Counted from the first letter of the stretch, positions 37,186-46,614 are shown. The stretch: DNA of 64,000 nt from Stenotrophomonas sp. SAU14A_NAIMI4_8 (GCF_003086695.1 NZ_CP025999.1:4415101-4479100), one strand, 5' to 3'. Numbers and translations are program-made. The notes: generated by a model not told the origin, from the sequence alone.

Positions 37186-37731
37186 TCAGGCGGCCAGGGC
37201 GGCCTCGACCGCTTCGCGCAGGCGCGCATCATCGGCAGCCACGTCCGGTGCGAAGCGGGCGATGACCTTGCCGTCGCGGCCGATCAGGAACTTCTCGAAG
37301 TTCCACAGCACCGCCGGCGCCGGCAGGGTGGGAATGTCCTTGCCGGTCAGCAGCTCGCGCAGCGGACCTTCGCCGATGGCCTGCGGCTGGACGGAGGTCA
37401 GCTGCTGGTACAGCGGGTGGATGTCCTCGCCGGCCACGCTGATCTTGGCGAACATCGGGAAGCTGACGTTGTAGGTCAGCTGGCAGAACTGCTGGATCTC
37501 GGCTTCACTGCCCGGCTCCTGGCCGAGGAAGTTGTTGGCCGGGAAGCCCAGCACTTCCAGACCCTGCGCCTGCTTGTCGGCGTACAGCGCCTGCAGGCCT
37601 TCGTACTGCTTGGTCAGGCCGCACTTGGAGGCCACGTTCACCAGCAGCAGTACCTTGCCGTTGTAGTCGGCCAGCGAGGACGGCTGGCCGTCGATGGTGG
37701 TGAGGGAAATGTCCTGGATCGGGGTGCTCAC
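37186..37731 (-). CDS. Glutathione peroxidase family protein (BtuE-like)
   Basis: 181 residues. It reduces peroxides using glutathione or thioredoxin. Active-site residues are Cys37 in NVASKCGLTKQY, Gln71 in FPANNFLGQEPG and Trp143-Asn144 in LWNFEKFLIGRDG. The start is a GTG at 37731; no ATG gives the family N-terminus (VSTPIQDISLTTIDG). The soluble, Cys-type form is common in proteobacteria. The next gene upstream on the same strand is 64 bp away. Confidence 0.94.
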   Translation of the reverse strand: MSTPIQDISLTTIDGQPSSLADYNGKVLLLVNVASKCGLTKQYEGLQALYADKQAQGLEVLGFPANNFLGQEPGSEAEIQQFCQLTYNVSFPMFAKISVAGEDIHPLYQQLTSVQPQAIGEGPLRELLTGKDIPTLPAPAVLWNFEKFLIGRDGKVIARFAPDVAADDARLREAVEAALAA

Positions 37732-37795
37732 GCGGGTGCTCCGGCAATGGCGGGAAAGGTGTGCCAGCATAGCGCCGCGCGCGTGCTGCGGGCGC

Positions 37796-38194
37796 TCAAT
37801 CCACGCAGATCGTGCCCTGTGCCTTGCCCGCTTCGATGCGCTGGCGGCAACCGAAGTTCTGGCTGACATCGCGCTGGCAGGTACCCGTGGCGACCACGCC
37901 TGCCTCGGTTTCGCCGGTGGCCAGGCACTGGCCGCTGCAGTCCTGCTTGCCGCTGCAGGTCTTGCCCGCATCGGCATAGGGAATCACGCACTGCACGCGC
38001 TGCAGGCGGCCCAGCGGCTGCAGGGTGCCGCCGGCAGCGCGGCAGTCAACATCGCGCGCTTCCTGGTAGGCCTGGCTGGCTTCAGCGGTGTCGGCCGCGG
38101 CCGGCTGTGCCGCCGCATCGGTCGCCGGCGGCGTACTGCTGCAGGCGGCCAGCAGCACGCCCAGGACAAGGCTGGCAAGGAAACGAAGGCGCAT
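37796..38194 (-). CDS. Cysteine-rich putative lipoprotein, function unknown
   Basis: 132 residues. The signal peptide ends in a lipobox (LLAACSS, Cys18). After an Ala-rich linker comes a compact C-terminal domain with Cys in a regular pattern (DVDCRAAGG, RVQCVIPYADAGKTCSGKQDCSGQCLA, GTCQRD, FGCRQRI, GTICVD), probably disulfide-bonded in the periplasm. I do not recognise a named family, although small domains of this look occur in Xanthomonadaceae lipoproteins. Followed after 64 bp by the glutathione peroxidase gene. Confidence 0.82.
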   Translation of the reverse strand: MRLRFLASLVLGVLLAACSSTPPATDAAAQPAAADTAEASQAYQEARDVDCRAAGGTLQPLGRLQRVQCVIPYADAGKTCSGKQDCSGQCLATGETEAGVVATGTCQRDVSQNFGCRQRIEAGKAQGTICVD

Positions 38195-38257
38195 GGTCGG
38201 ACCTGCTGGCGGTAATCGAGGCCGCCAGCATACGCACCACGCGGTGCAAACGGTGTG

Positions 38258-39802
38258 TCAGCCCTGCCCGGCGTCGTCGGCTTCGGGTGCTTCGTCTGCG
38301 GCCAGGCCATCGGGCAACAGCTGTCGGCTCTGTTCGGCCGGCAGCGATTCCACCTCGCGCAGCTTGCGCGCGATCGCCCGCGTGCGCACGCCGGTCTGGT
38401 CGATCTGCTTGCTGGCTTGGTCCAGCTTGGCCTTCACGTTGTCCAGCACATCACCGAACTTGCCGAACTCGGTCTTCACCGCGCCCAGCAGGCTCCACAC
38501 CTCGCTGGAGCGCTTTTCGATGGCCAGGGTGCGGAAGCCCATCTGCAGACTGTTGAGCAGCGCGGTGACCGTGGTCGGCCCCGCCACCACCACGCGATGG
38601 TCGCGCTGCAGCAGGTCCACCAGCCCGGGGCGGCGGATCACTTCGGCGTACAGGCCTTCGGTGGGCAGGAACATCACCGCGAAATCGGTGGTGTGCGGCG
38701 GCACGATGTATTTCTCGCAGATGGACTTGGCCTGGATCTTCACCGCCCGTTCCAACTGTGCGCCCTGCACGCGCACCAGTTCGGCGTCGCCCTGCTCCTG
38801 TGCATCCAGCAGGCGTTCGTAATCCTCGCGCGGGAACTTGGAATCGATCGGCAGCCACACTGGTGCATCGTCGGCGGCGCGGCCGGGCAGGCGCACCGCG
38901 ATATCGACCATCTCGCCACTGTCCGGACGCACCTTCACTGCGCGTGCGTACTGCTCCTGGATCAGCGTCTGTTCCAGGATGTTCTCCAGCTGCACTTCGC
39001 CCCAGCTGCCGCGCGTCTTCACGTTGGTCAGCACACGCTTCAGGTCGCCCACGCCGGTGGCCAGCTGCTGCATCTCGCCCAGGCCGCGCTGCACCTGTTC
39101 CAGGCGCTCCGACACCAGCTTGAACGACTGCCCCAGGCGGGTTTCTAGGGTGGACTGCAGCTTCTCGTCCACCGTCACCCGCATCTGTTCCAGCTTCTGC
39201 GCGTTGTCGGTCTGCAGCGCGCGCAGCTGCTCTTCCAGGGTGGCGCGCATTTCGGCAATGCGCTGCTCGTTGCGCTGGGTCAGTTCCTGCAGGCGCAGGC
39301 CCAGGCTTTCGGTCAGCCGCTGCTGCGACTGCGCACCTTCTTCGCGGCCCTTGCGCGCATCGTCCACCAGGGTCTGGCGCAGCGCGCCCAGCTGGGTATC
39401 GGTGCGCGTGGTCAGTTCCTGCAGCTGCTGGCCGAAGGCATGGATGCGCGCTTCCTGTTGCTGGCCGAACACCTCCAGCTGCGCGCGCAGCTCCTGCAGG
39501 CGCTGGCCGAGCAGCGCGCCGCTGCGCTGCTGACTGTCGGCCGCTTCGGCGCGCGCCTTGCGGGCGTCTTCGCCCAGCGCTTCGCGCAGCAGGTCCAGGC
39601 GCTGGTCGGTGCGGGTCGAGAGATCGGTCAGCGCGCGGGCGAAGCCATCGAGCTGCTCACGCAGTTCGCTGCGGCCACTGCGGGCCTCTTCGCGCACGGC
39701 CTGTTCCAGGCGGTCATGGGGGGGCCGGCGCAGCAGGGCGACCAGCTGCAGGACAAGGATGGCCAGCAGGAGGCTGCCAACGATGAGGAATTCAGTTTGC
39801 AT
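38258..39802 (-). CDS. rmuC: DNA recombination protein RmuC
   Basis: 514 residues: an N-terminal membrane helix (about 5-24), a long coiled coil (about 30-230) and the RmuC nuclease-like domain (about 240-440) with LKRVLTNVKTRGSWGEVQLENILEQTL, LPIDSKFPREDYERLLDAQEQGD and FAVMFLPTEGLYAEVIRRPGLVDLL. RmuC limits inversions between short repeats in E. coli, which may matter in a genome this rich in palindromes (inference). Divergent from the GST gene, with 44 bp between starts. Confidence 0.95.
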   Translation of the reverse strand: MQTEFLIVGSLLLAILVLQLVALLRRPPHDRLEQAVREEARSGRSELREQLDGFARALTDLSTRTDQRLDLLREALGEDARKARAEAADSQQRSGALLGQRLQELRAQLEVFGQQQEARIHAFGQQLQELTTRTDTQLGALRQTLVDDARKGREEGAQSQQRLTESLGLRLQELTQRNEQRIAEMRATLEEQLRALQTDNAQKLEQMRVTVDEKLQSTLETRLGQSFKLVSERLEQVQRGLGEMQQLATGVGDLKRVLTNVKTRGSWGEVQLENILEQTLIQEQYARAVKVRPDSGEMVDIAVRLPGRAADDAPVWLPIDSKFPREDYERLLDAQEQGDAELVRVQGAQLERAVKIQAKSICEKYIVPPHTTDFAVMFLPTEGLYAEVIRRPGLVDLLQRDHRVVVAGPTTVTALLNSLQMGFRTLAIEKRSSEVWSLLGAVKTEFGKFGDVLDNVKAKLDQASKQIDQTGVRTRAIARKLREVESLPAEQSRQLLPDGLAADEAPEADDAGQG

Positions 39803-39846
39803 GCCACCAGTGTAGGCTGGCCCCGTCTCAAACGCTGCGCCTGACC

Positions 39847-40449
39847 ATGCTGGAACTGTACGGAAAGCCGACCTCGATCAACGTGCGCAAGGTGCTGTGG
39901 CTGGCGGCCGTGCTGGGCCAGCCGCTGCGGCACCACGTGGCCCCGGCGGCCGAGCTGCTGCGCGGGCTGAACCCCAACGTGCAGGTGCCGGTGCTGCGCG
40001 AGGGTGACTTCGTGCTGTGGGAATCCAACAGCATCTGCCGCTACCTGGCCGTACGTGCCGGGCGCGATGATCTGCTGCCGATGCAACCGCAGGCGCGGGC
40101 GCGGGTGGAACAGTGGATGGATTGGCAGGCCACCGATCTGAACACGGCGTGGCGCGCGGTGTTCATGGCCCGCGTGCGTGGCCATGCCGACTACCCGGAC
40201 GATGCGCGGGCGGAGGCCAGCCTGGTGCAGTGGAACGGGCTGATGGCGATGCTGGATGCGCAACTGGCGCAGCATGCCCACGTGGCCGGAGATGCCTTCA
40301 CCCTGGCCGACATCGTGCTGGGGTTGTCGACCCAGCGCTGGCGTTGCACGCCGGGCGACAAGCCAGCGCTGGCGAATGTCGCCGCCTGGTTCGAGCGCCT
40401 GCGGCAGCAGCCGGGGTTTGCCCAGCACGTCGACAACGGCGTGGCCTGA
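39847..40449 (+). CDS. Glutathione S-transferase family protein
   Basis: 200 residues. The N-terminal thioredoxin-like domain has LELYGKPTSINVRKVLWLAAVLG, NPNVQVPVLREGDFVLWESNSICRYLA (the conserved cis-Pro and ES glutathione-binding pair), and the C-terminal helical domain begins near residue 88. It resembles the theta/beta-like GSTs of proteobacteria. Substrate unknown. The start ATG follows a short spacer after rmuC; no competing start. Confidence 0.93.
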   Translation: MLELYGKPTSINVRKVLWLAAVLGQPLRHHVAPAAELLRGLNPNVQVPVLREGDFVLWESNSICRYLAVRAGRDDLLPMQPQARARVEQWMDWQATDLNTAWRAVFMARVRGHADYPDDARAEASLVQWNGLMAMLDAQLAQHAHVAGDAFTLADIVLGLSTQRWRCTPGDKPALANVAAWFERLRQQPGFAQHVDNGVA

Positions 40450-40529
40450 GAGGTGGGTGTTTTTGCAGGGCTTGCAGCCCTGCACCTGCTGCAGAAGAAG
40501 CAACAGCAACAGCGGGCATTCCGTGGGAT

Positions 40530-40631
40530 GGCGGGGTGGGTCCGGTTGCGGGGGACGCCGTAAACCCATCCCTGGGGGCTTAGCCGCGCCATCCATGGCG
40601 CGGATACCCCCGCAACCGGACCCACCCCGCC
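40530..40631 (-). repeat. Nested-hairpin element C (25-bp arms, 52-nt core)
   Basis: Perfect 25-bp arms 40530-40554 and 40607-40631 enclose a 52-nt core (40555-40606) with the inner palindrome CCGCGCCATCCATGGCGCGG. The core's second half is a diverged version of that in A, B and D, but shares GGCGT at one end and CAGGGA in the middle when read on the minus strand. Same orientation as element A. Confidence 0.85.
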
Positions 40632-40665
40632 TTCGACAGACTTCCGCGATCTGTCGGAACGGCAC

Positions 40666-40704
40666 GGGGTCGGATCCCGTTGCATCGCAACGGGCTCTGA
40701 CCCC
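40666..40704. repeat. GGGGTC palindrome, long form, inverted orientation
   Basis: 39-bp member read in the opposite orientation (GGGGTCGGATCCC first, GGGCTCTGACCCC last), with variable stem GTTGC / GCAAC and ATC loop. It lies between nested-hairpin elements C and D. Confidence 0.92.
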
Positions 40705-40775
40705 GGTTCTGCTCTTGATCTTGATTTTCTTTTTTCTTTTCCGTGGCTGACCGCGCACGGCAACTGTCAGAGGCC

Positions 40776-40871
40776 GGGCGGGTTGGGTTCGCGGGACCGC
40801 AGGCGCCATGGATGGCGCCTACGAGCCTACAAGGACGTACTTGCGGCGTGTCCCGCGAACCCAACCCGCCC
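40776..40871 (+). repeat. Nested-hairpin element D (22-bp arms, 52-nt core)
   Basis: Perfect 22-bp arms 40776-40797 and 40850-40871 enclose a 52-nt core (40798-40849) that differs from element A's core by one base when aligned in the same orientation. The inner palindrome is GGCGCCATGGATGGCGCC. Inverted relative to element C, 144 bp away, repeating the A/B arrangement. Confidence 0.87.
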
Positions 40872-40941
40872 GACCAAGCGCATGACCCGCTTTCCGCGAC
40901 CAACCCACCGCCACGAGGGGCTCAGCCGTTGGCCGGAACCC

Positions 40942-41949
40942 TCACCAGCCTTCCAGCACGATCTTGCCCTTGGCGCGGTGGCTTTCCAGCACTGCGTGCG
41001 CGCGGCGCAGGTTGGCCGCGTTGATGCGCCCGAAGTGCTCGCCCAGCGTGGTCTGCAGCACGCCGGCATCGATCAGTTCGGCCACCCGGTTCAACAGATC
41101 GTGCTGCTTCTGCATGTCCGCCGTCTTGAACAGCGGGCGGGTGAACATCAGTTCCCAGTGCAGCGACAGCGCCTTGCGCTTGAGCGCCATCACGTCCAGT
41201 TGGCCCGGGTCATCAATAAGCCCCAGCTGGCCCTGCGGTGCCAGCACCTCCACGATCTGCGCGTAGTGCTGGTCGGTGTGGGTCAGGCTGGCCACGTGTT
41301 CCACCTGGGGGATGCCCAGCCGGGCCAGTCCTTCTGCCAGCGGCAGACTGTGGTCGATCACGTGGTGGGCGCCCATGGCATACACCCAGTCCTGGGTATC
41401 GGGGCGCGAGGCGGTACCGACCACCGTCAGCCGGGTCAGCTGGCGTGCCAGCTGCACCAGGATCGAGCCGACGCCGCCAGCGGCGCCGATCACCAGCAGG
41501 GTCTGCCCTTCACCACCGCCCTCGGCAATGCGCAGGCGGTCGAACAGCAGCTCCCAGGCGGTGATCGCGGTCAGCGGCAAGGCTGCCGCCGCGGCATCGT
41601 CCAGCGTGGCGGGCTTGCGGCCGACACTGCGCTCGTCCACCAACTGGTATTCGGCATTGCTGCCAGGGCGGTCGATCACGCCGGCGTAGTAGACCGCGTC
41701 GCCCGGCTGGAACAGGGTCACCTCGCTGCCCACCGCGTCGACCACGCCTACCGCGTCCCAGCCCAGCACGCGTGGGGTTTCGGTGGCCGCGCCGCGGCGG
41801 ACCTTGGTGTCGACCGGGTTCACCGCCACCGCGCGTACGGCCACGCGCAGATCGCGCGGGCCGGGCTGGGGCAGGTCCAGGTCGATATCGACCAAGGCCT
41901 GGGGGTCATCGATGGGCAGGCCGGCGTGGGTATAGGCAATGGCGCGCAT
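40942..41949 (-). CDS. Zinc-type alcohol dehydrogenase / quinone oxidoreductase family protein
   Basis: 335 residues. Medium-chain reductase: an N-terminal GroES-like domain (MRAIAYTHAG, RAVAVNPVDTKVRRG, VLGWDAVGVVDAVG) and a Rossmann domain with the NADPH motif LLVIGAAGGVGSILVQLA. It belongs to the zinc-less ZADH2/YogA-like group, which reduces quinones or enones with NADPH. The ATG at 41949 was chosen; a TTG 12 bp upstream is unlikely. It diverges from a LysR gene 90 bp away that probably controls it. Confidence 0.93.
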   Translation of the reverse strand: MRAIAYTHAGLPIDDPQALVDIDLDLPQPGPRDLRVAVRAVAVNPVDTKVRRGAATETPRVLGWDAVGVVDAVGSEVTLFQPGDAVYYAGVIDRPGSNAEYQLVDERSVGRKPATLDDAAAAALPLTAITAWELLFDRLRIAEGGGEGQTLLVIGAAGGVGSILVQLARQLTRLTVVGTASRPDTQDWVYAMGAHHVIDHSLPLAEGLARLGIPQVEHVASLTHTDQHYAQIVEVLAPQGQLGLIDDPGQLDVMALKRKALSLHWELMFTRPLFKTADMQKQHDLLNRVAELIDAGVLQTTLGEHFGRINAANLRRAHAVLESHRAKGKIVLEGW

Positions 41950-42039
41950 GGGGCGGTCCAACGGGGAAGGAAGGCACAGCGTGCGCCGCGCACAGTCCCT
42001 GGGAAAGGCGCAGAATCAGTCAGGACTTTCACTCTGGTA

Positions 42040-43020
42040 ATGAAAATGATCCGCTTCGACGACCTGCAGCTGTTCGTCCGCACCGCCGCGCTGGGCAGCT
42101 TCTCGCAGGCCGCGCGCGAAGCCGATCTGCTGCCTGGCCAGGTGGCCGCCGCGGTGGCGCGGCTGGAACGCGAGCTGGACCTGCGCCTGTTCGTGCGCAC
42201 CACCCGCAGCCTGCGCCTGACCGCCGAAGGTGCGCTGTACCTGCCCTATGCGCAGGAGGTGCTGGCCACCCTGCGCGAGGGCCAGGCACGGGTGCAGGGC
42301 GACGCGGCCGAACTGCACGGCACCCTGCAGCTGTCGGCGCCGTCGGATTTCGGCCGCAACCTGCTGCTGCCGTGGCTGGCGACCTTCCGCGCCGCACATC
42401 CCAAGCTGCGCCTGCACCTGCGACTGTCCGACGAGGTTGCCGACGTGTTCCGCGACCCAGTGGACGTGGCGATACGCCTGGGCCAGTTCGACGATGCCAA
42501 CTACGTGGCCCTGCCCCTGCTGGAGGGCAACCGCCGCGTGCTGGCCGCATCACCGGTGTATCTGCAGCGGCGCGGTGTGCCGGCGCGGCTGGAGGATCTG
42601 CGCGAGCACGACTGCCTGGCCTACCAGCTCGGCGGACGCACCTACGACCGCTGGGCCTTCGAGGTGGACGGGCGGCGGGTGGTGGTGCCGGTGCGCGGTC
42701 CACTGGTCTGTGACGACGCCGACGTGGTGCGGCGCTGGGCGGTGGCGGGTGAAGGCATCACCTACAAATCCTGGCTGGACCTGCGCCAGGACGTGCTGGA
42801 GGGCCGTCTGCAGGTGCTGCTGGGCGGCGTGGGCAGCCACATTCCGCTGCAGCTGGTCTGCCCGCACCGCAAGCAGTTCTCGCCGGCGGTGCGGCAACTG
42901 CACGCGCAGCTGCGCCAGCACCTGCAACCGCTGCTGTCCGGCCTGCCCGCTGGCGACGGCGTGCCCCTGTCCGCGACCACCGTGGTGGCCGACAATGGCG
43001 TCCCCCCGCAACAACAATGA
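42040..43020 (+). CDS. LysR-family transcriptional regulator
   Basis: 326 residues. The N-terminal helix-turn-helix reads DDLQLFVRTAALGSFSQAAREADLLPGQVAAAVARLERELDLRLFVRTTRSLRLT. The effector domain follows (about 90-300) with the DVAIRLGQFDDANYVALPL segment typical of the AaeR/QseA-like subgroup. It is divergent from the oxidoreductase gene, the usual LysR layout, and overlaps the downstream lysE-type gene by 4 bp, so it may be co-transcribed with it. A start at 42046 is an alternative. Confidence 0.93.
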   Translation: MKMIRFDDLQLFVRTAALGSFSQAAREADLLPGQVAAAVARLERELDLRLFVRTTRSLRLTAEGALYLPYAQEVLATLREGQARVQGDAAELHGTLQLSAPSDFGRNLLLPWLATFRAAHPKLRLHLRLSDEVADVFRDPVDVAIRLGQFDDANYVALPLLEGNRRVLAASPVYLQRRGVPARLEDLREHDCLAYQLGGRTYDRWAFEVDGRRVVVPVRGPLVCDDADVVRRWAVAGEGITYKSWLDLRQDVLEGRLQVLLGGVGSHIPLQLVCPHRKQFSPAVRQLHAQLRQHLQPLLSGLPAGDGVPLSATTVVADNGVPPQQQ

Positions 43021-43658
43021 GCCATGCCATGCCGTGGATGGGCATCCAGGACCTGTGGACGTTCCTGCTCGCCGTACTGGTGTTCCTTGCCCTGCCCGGG
43101 CCCGGTACCTTCACCCTGCTCACGGCCACCGGCCGTGGTGGCGTGCGTGGCGGCTACACCGCCCTGGCCGGCCTGCTGGTGGGCGACCAGATCCTGATGT
43201 GGCTGGCCCTGGCCGGCGTGGCCGCGCTGCTGAAAGCCAACCCGCTGGTGTTCCACGCCGTTCAGTACCTGGGCGCGGCCTACCTGGTGTGGGTGGGCAT
43301 CAGCCTGCTGCGCACGCCGAAGCCTGACGGCAGCGATGGCGGCCCGATCCGCATGCAGCCCGGTCGCTACTTCCAGCAGGCGATCCTGGTCAGTCTGCTC
43401 AACCCGAAGGCGATCCTGTTCTACATGGCGTTCCTGCCGCTGTTCATCGATCCCACCGCGCACCACGGCATCGCCACGTTCGCGGCGCTGGCCGGCATCA
43501 TCTTCGTGGTCAGCGTGGCCTACTGCTCGCTGCTGATCGGTGCGGGCAACCTGGCGCGGCGGCGGTTGATCCAGCACCCGCGGGTGAGTACGGCGCTGCG
43601 CCGGGTGGCCGGCCTGTTCCTGGTCGGCTTCGGTATCCGCCTGGGGTTGAACGGGTAA
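43017..43658 (+). CDS. LysE-family amino-acid/metabolite exporter
   Basis: 213 residues with six hydrophobic segments. Family features are FLALPGPGTFTLLTATGRGGVRGGYTALAGLLVGDQILM near the N-terminus and ILVSLLNPKAILFYMAFLPLFIDP in the middle. LysE/RhtB proteins export basic or neutral amino acids or related compounds. It overlaps the LysR stop (ATGA), which suggests that the regulator and exporter respond to the same metabolite. Confidence 0.93.
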   Translation: MSHAMPWMGIQDLWTFLLAVLVFLALPGPGTFTLLTATGRGGVRGGYTALAGLLVGDQILMWLALAGVAALLKANPLVFHAVQYLGAAYLVWVGISLLRTPKPDGSDGGPIRMQPGRYFQQAILVSLLNPKAILFYMAFLPLFIDPTAHHGIATFAALAGIIFVVSVAYCSLLIGAGNLARRRLIQHPRVSTALRRVAGLFLVGFGIRLGLNG

Positions 43659-43667
43659 GACAGCCCG

Positions 43668-43791
43668 GTAGAGTCGAGCTTGCTCGACTGATTCGCGCTC
43701 TTCGTAGAGTCGAGCTTGCTCGACTGATTTTCCGTGCCAGGCGAGCAAGCTCGACTCTACGACTCCTTCAGTCGAGCAAGCTCGACGCTAC
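43668..43791. repeat. Four SMAG repeats, two in each orientation
   Basis: GTCGAGCTTGCTCGAC-type SMAG stems with GTAG heads at 43668-43689 and 43704-43725, and inverted copies at 43741-43760 and 43770-43791. The last one supplies the TAG stop of the convergent SUFU-domain gene. The arrangement could fold into one large structure. Confidence 0.93.
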
Positions 43792-44453
43792 GGTGCCAGG
43801 TCGATGCCGCCGCGCTGCGGGTCGACCACCGGCGCGGCGCCCGCCGCAGTCAGCTGCGCCAGCACCGTTTCAAAGCCGTGTTCGCGACCGAAGGCATGTT
43901 CATCCAGGGTCAGCGGCAGCAGCTGCAGGAAGTCGAAACGGCCAGAGGGCAGCTGCTGTGGACCGGGGAAATGCGGCGAGGGAATGAACACCATCGCCTG
44001 CAGTTCGCTCTGGGCACGATCCACCGGCATGCCCAGCTTCAACCGATGCCACGGCGCCAGCGGCCCGCCCGGCATGCGCGAATGGCACAGCAGCAGCTGG
44101 TAGGCGGTGAACCAGCGCAGGGTGGTCAGTGCCCACGGCGCTTCGTCGCGCGTTTCCAGCAGCAGTTCGACACCAAAGCCCGAATCGCCGTCCTCGTGCG
44201 CACCTTCCCAGGCGTTGGACAGGCCCGAGCTGACATACACCCAGTGCCGGCGCTCGCCATGTGGGGGGCAGGCGAATACGCCCACGTGCAGCCAGCGCGG
44301 ATCGATGTCCTCCTGCTGGAACACCCCGTGCAGCAGGTCCATGTCGAGCGGGTAGATGCCCGGGCCGGTGTTGCCGAAGTGCTGCTTGTACAGGGTCTCT
44401 TCGCGGATTTCCCAGCTGCGTTCGAGCAGGGTGTCGTCGTCCATGGGGGGCAT
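43788..44453 (-). CDS. Suppressor-of-fused (SUFU) domain protein
   Basis: 221 residues. The central region (GPGIYPLDMDLLHGVF, HWVYVSSGLSNAWEGAHEDGDSGFGVELLLETRDEAPWALTTLRWFTAYQLLLCHSRMPGGPL, LQAMVFIPSPHFPGPQ, FLQLLPLTLDEHAFGREHG) matches the bacterial SUFU-domain pattern. Bacterial SUFU proteins are often linked to polymorphic-toxin immunity or stay as orphans; no toxin is seen here. Start at 44453 (MPPMDDDTLLERSWE); an internal ATG at 44444 is possible. The TAG stop is part of a SMAG repeat. Confidence 0.8.
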   Translation of the reverse strand: MPPMDDDTLLERSWEIREETLYKQHFGNTGPGIYPLDMDLLHGVFQQEDIDPRWLHVGVFACPPHGERRHWVYVSSGLSNAWEGAHEDGDSGFGVELLLETRDEAPWALTTLRWFTAYQLLLCHSRMPGGPLAPWHRLKLGMPVDRAQSELQAMVFIPSPHFPGPQQLPSGRFDFLQLLPLTLDEHAFGREHGFETVLAQLTAAGAAPVVDPQRGGIDLAP

Positions 44454-44511
44454 CGTGCGTCCTTGGCGGTTGCGGGCGGGGCGGCAGGATAGCGCGGCCC
44501 CGCCCGTCGTT

Positions 44512-45522
<1,011 letters not shown>

Positions 45523-45546
45523 CGGGAAGTCTCCGGGTGGAAGTGG

Positions 45547-46614
45547 TCAGGCGCGCGGCTGCAGGCGGGTGCCGCCGCTCATCAACATGCGTGGCAGCGG
45601 CATCTGCAGGAAGTCGTGCGGGAAGGACGGGGCGACGGCGCTGATCGCGTCCAGTCGGGCGATGACGTCGGCCGGCAGCTGCAGGTCCAGCGCGTCCAGG
45701 TTGTGCTCGAGCTGGGCCAGGGTGCGGGCGCCGACAATGGGCAGGGCACCGGCTGCGGGGCGCTGCAGCAGCCAGGCCAGGGCGACCTGGGCGGGGGAGT
45801 GCGACAGGTCCTGGGCAATCTGCCTGACTTCATCGGCGATCTGCAGCGAACGTGGGGTCAACGCGCCGTTGATCAGGGCGACCTTGCGGCGTGAGCCCCC
45901 CGGCGTGGCGTCCAGCGTCTCGGGCGGTGGCAGATCGGCGGCGCTGTACTTGCCGGTCAGCACACCGCTGCCCAGCGGCGACCAGGCCACCACGCCCAGA
46001 CCCAGCGCCTGCGCCATCGGCAGCAGTTCGTGTTCCACGCTGCGCTGGATCAGGCTGTACTCGATCTGCAACGCCACCAACGGGGCCCAACCACGCAGGT
46101 CGGCCAGGGTCTGCATGCGCGCGATCTGCCAGGCCGGTGTATCGGAAATGCCGGCGTAGAGCACCTTGCCACTGCGGACCAGGTCGTCGAAGCCGCGCAT
46201 CACCTCGTCCACGCCAGTGGTGTCGTCCCAGGCGTGCAGGTACAGCACGTCCAGATAGTCGGTACCGAGCCGGCGCAGGCTGTCCTCCACCGAGCGCAGC
46301 ATGCTCTTGCGGTGGTTGCCGGCGTTGTTGGGGTCGCCCGGCACGGTGGCCAGGGTGTACTTGCTGGCAATCACCAGGCGGTCGCGCCGGCCCTGGGCGA
46401 AACGGCCGAGCAGGGTTTCGGCGCTGCCATTGGTGTAGTTGTTGGCCGTATCGACGAAATTGCCGCCACGTTCGACGTAGGCGTCGAAGATGCGACGGGC
46501 CTCGGCTTCATCCGCGCCCCAGCCCCAGTCGGCGCCGAAGGTCATCATGCCCAGGGCCATCGGGCTGACCCGCAGGCCGGAGCGGCCCAGCAGGCGGTAG
46601 TGGTCGAGCGACAT
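45547..46614 (-). CDS. Aldo/keto reductase
   Basis: 355 residues. Start MSLDHYRLLGRSGLRVSPMALGMMTFG. Catalytic positions in NFVDTANNYTNG (Asp, Tyr), LVIASKYTL (Lys) and VLYLHAWD (His). The cofactor end is LPIVGARTLAQLEHNLDAL. It has a DxxNxY-type site typical of the YghZ/potassium-channel-beta-like reductases. First gene of a two-gene operon, divergent from a LysR gene with 111 bp between starts, whose product probably regulates it. Confidence 0.95.
   Translation of the reverse strand: MSLDHYRLLGRSGLRVSPMALGMMTFGADWGWGADEAEARRIFDAYVERGGNFVDTANNYTNGSAETLLGRFAQGRRDRLVIASKYTLATVPGDPNNAGNHRKSMLRSVEDSLRRLGTDYLDVLYLHAWDDTTGVDEVMRGFDDLVRSGKVLYAGISDTPAWQIARMQTLADLRGWAPLVALQIEYSLIQRSVEHELLPMAQALGLGVVAWSPLGSGVLTGKYSAADLPPPETLDATPGGSRRKVALINGALTPRSLQIADEVRQIAQDLSHSPAQVALAWLLQRPAAGALPIVGARTLAQLEHNLDALDLQLPADVIARLDAISAVAPSFPHDFLQMPLPRMLMSGGTRLQPRA

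Larger units (their letters stand above)
40450..40941. other. Gene-free repeat region
   Basis: About 490 bp without a credible gene. It holds nested-hairpin elements C (40530-40631) and D (40776-40871), a GGGGTC palindrome (40666-40704), a small hairpin CGACAGA / TCTGTCG (40634-40656) and a T-rich stretch at 40707-40741. Just after the GST stop is a hairpin-forming TTTTGCAGGGCTTGCAGCCC segment (about 40462-40481). Confidence 0.8.
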
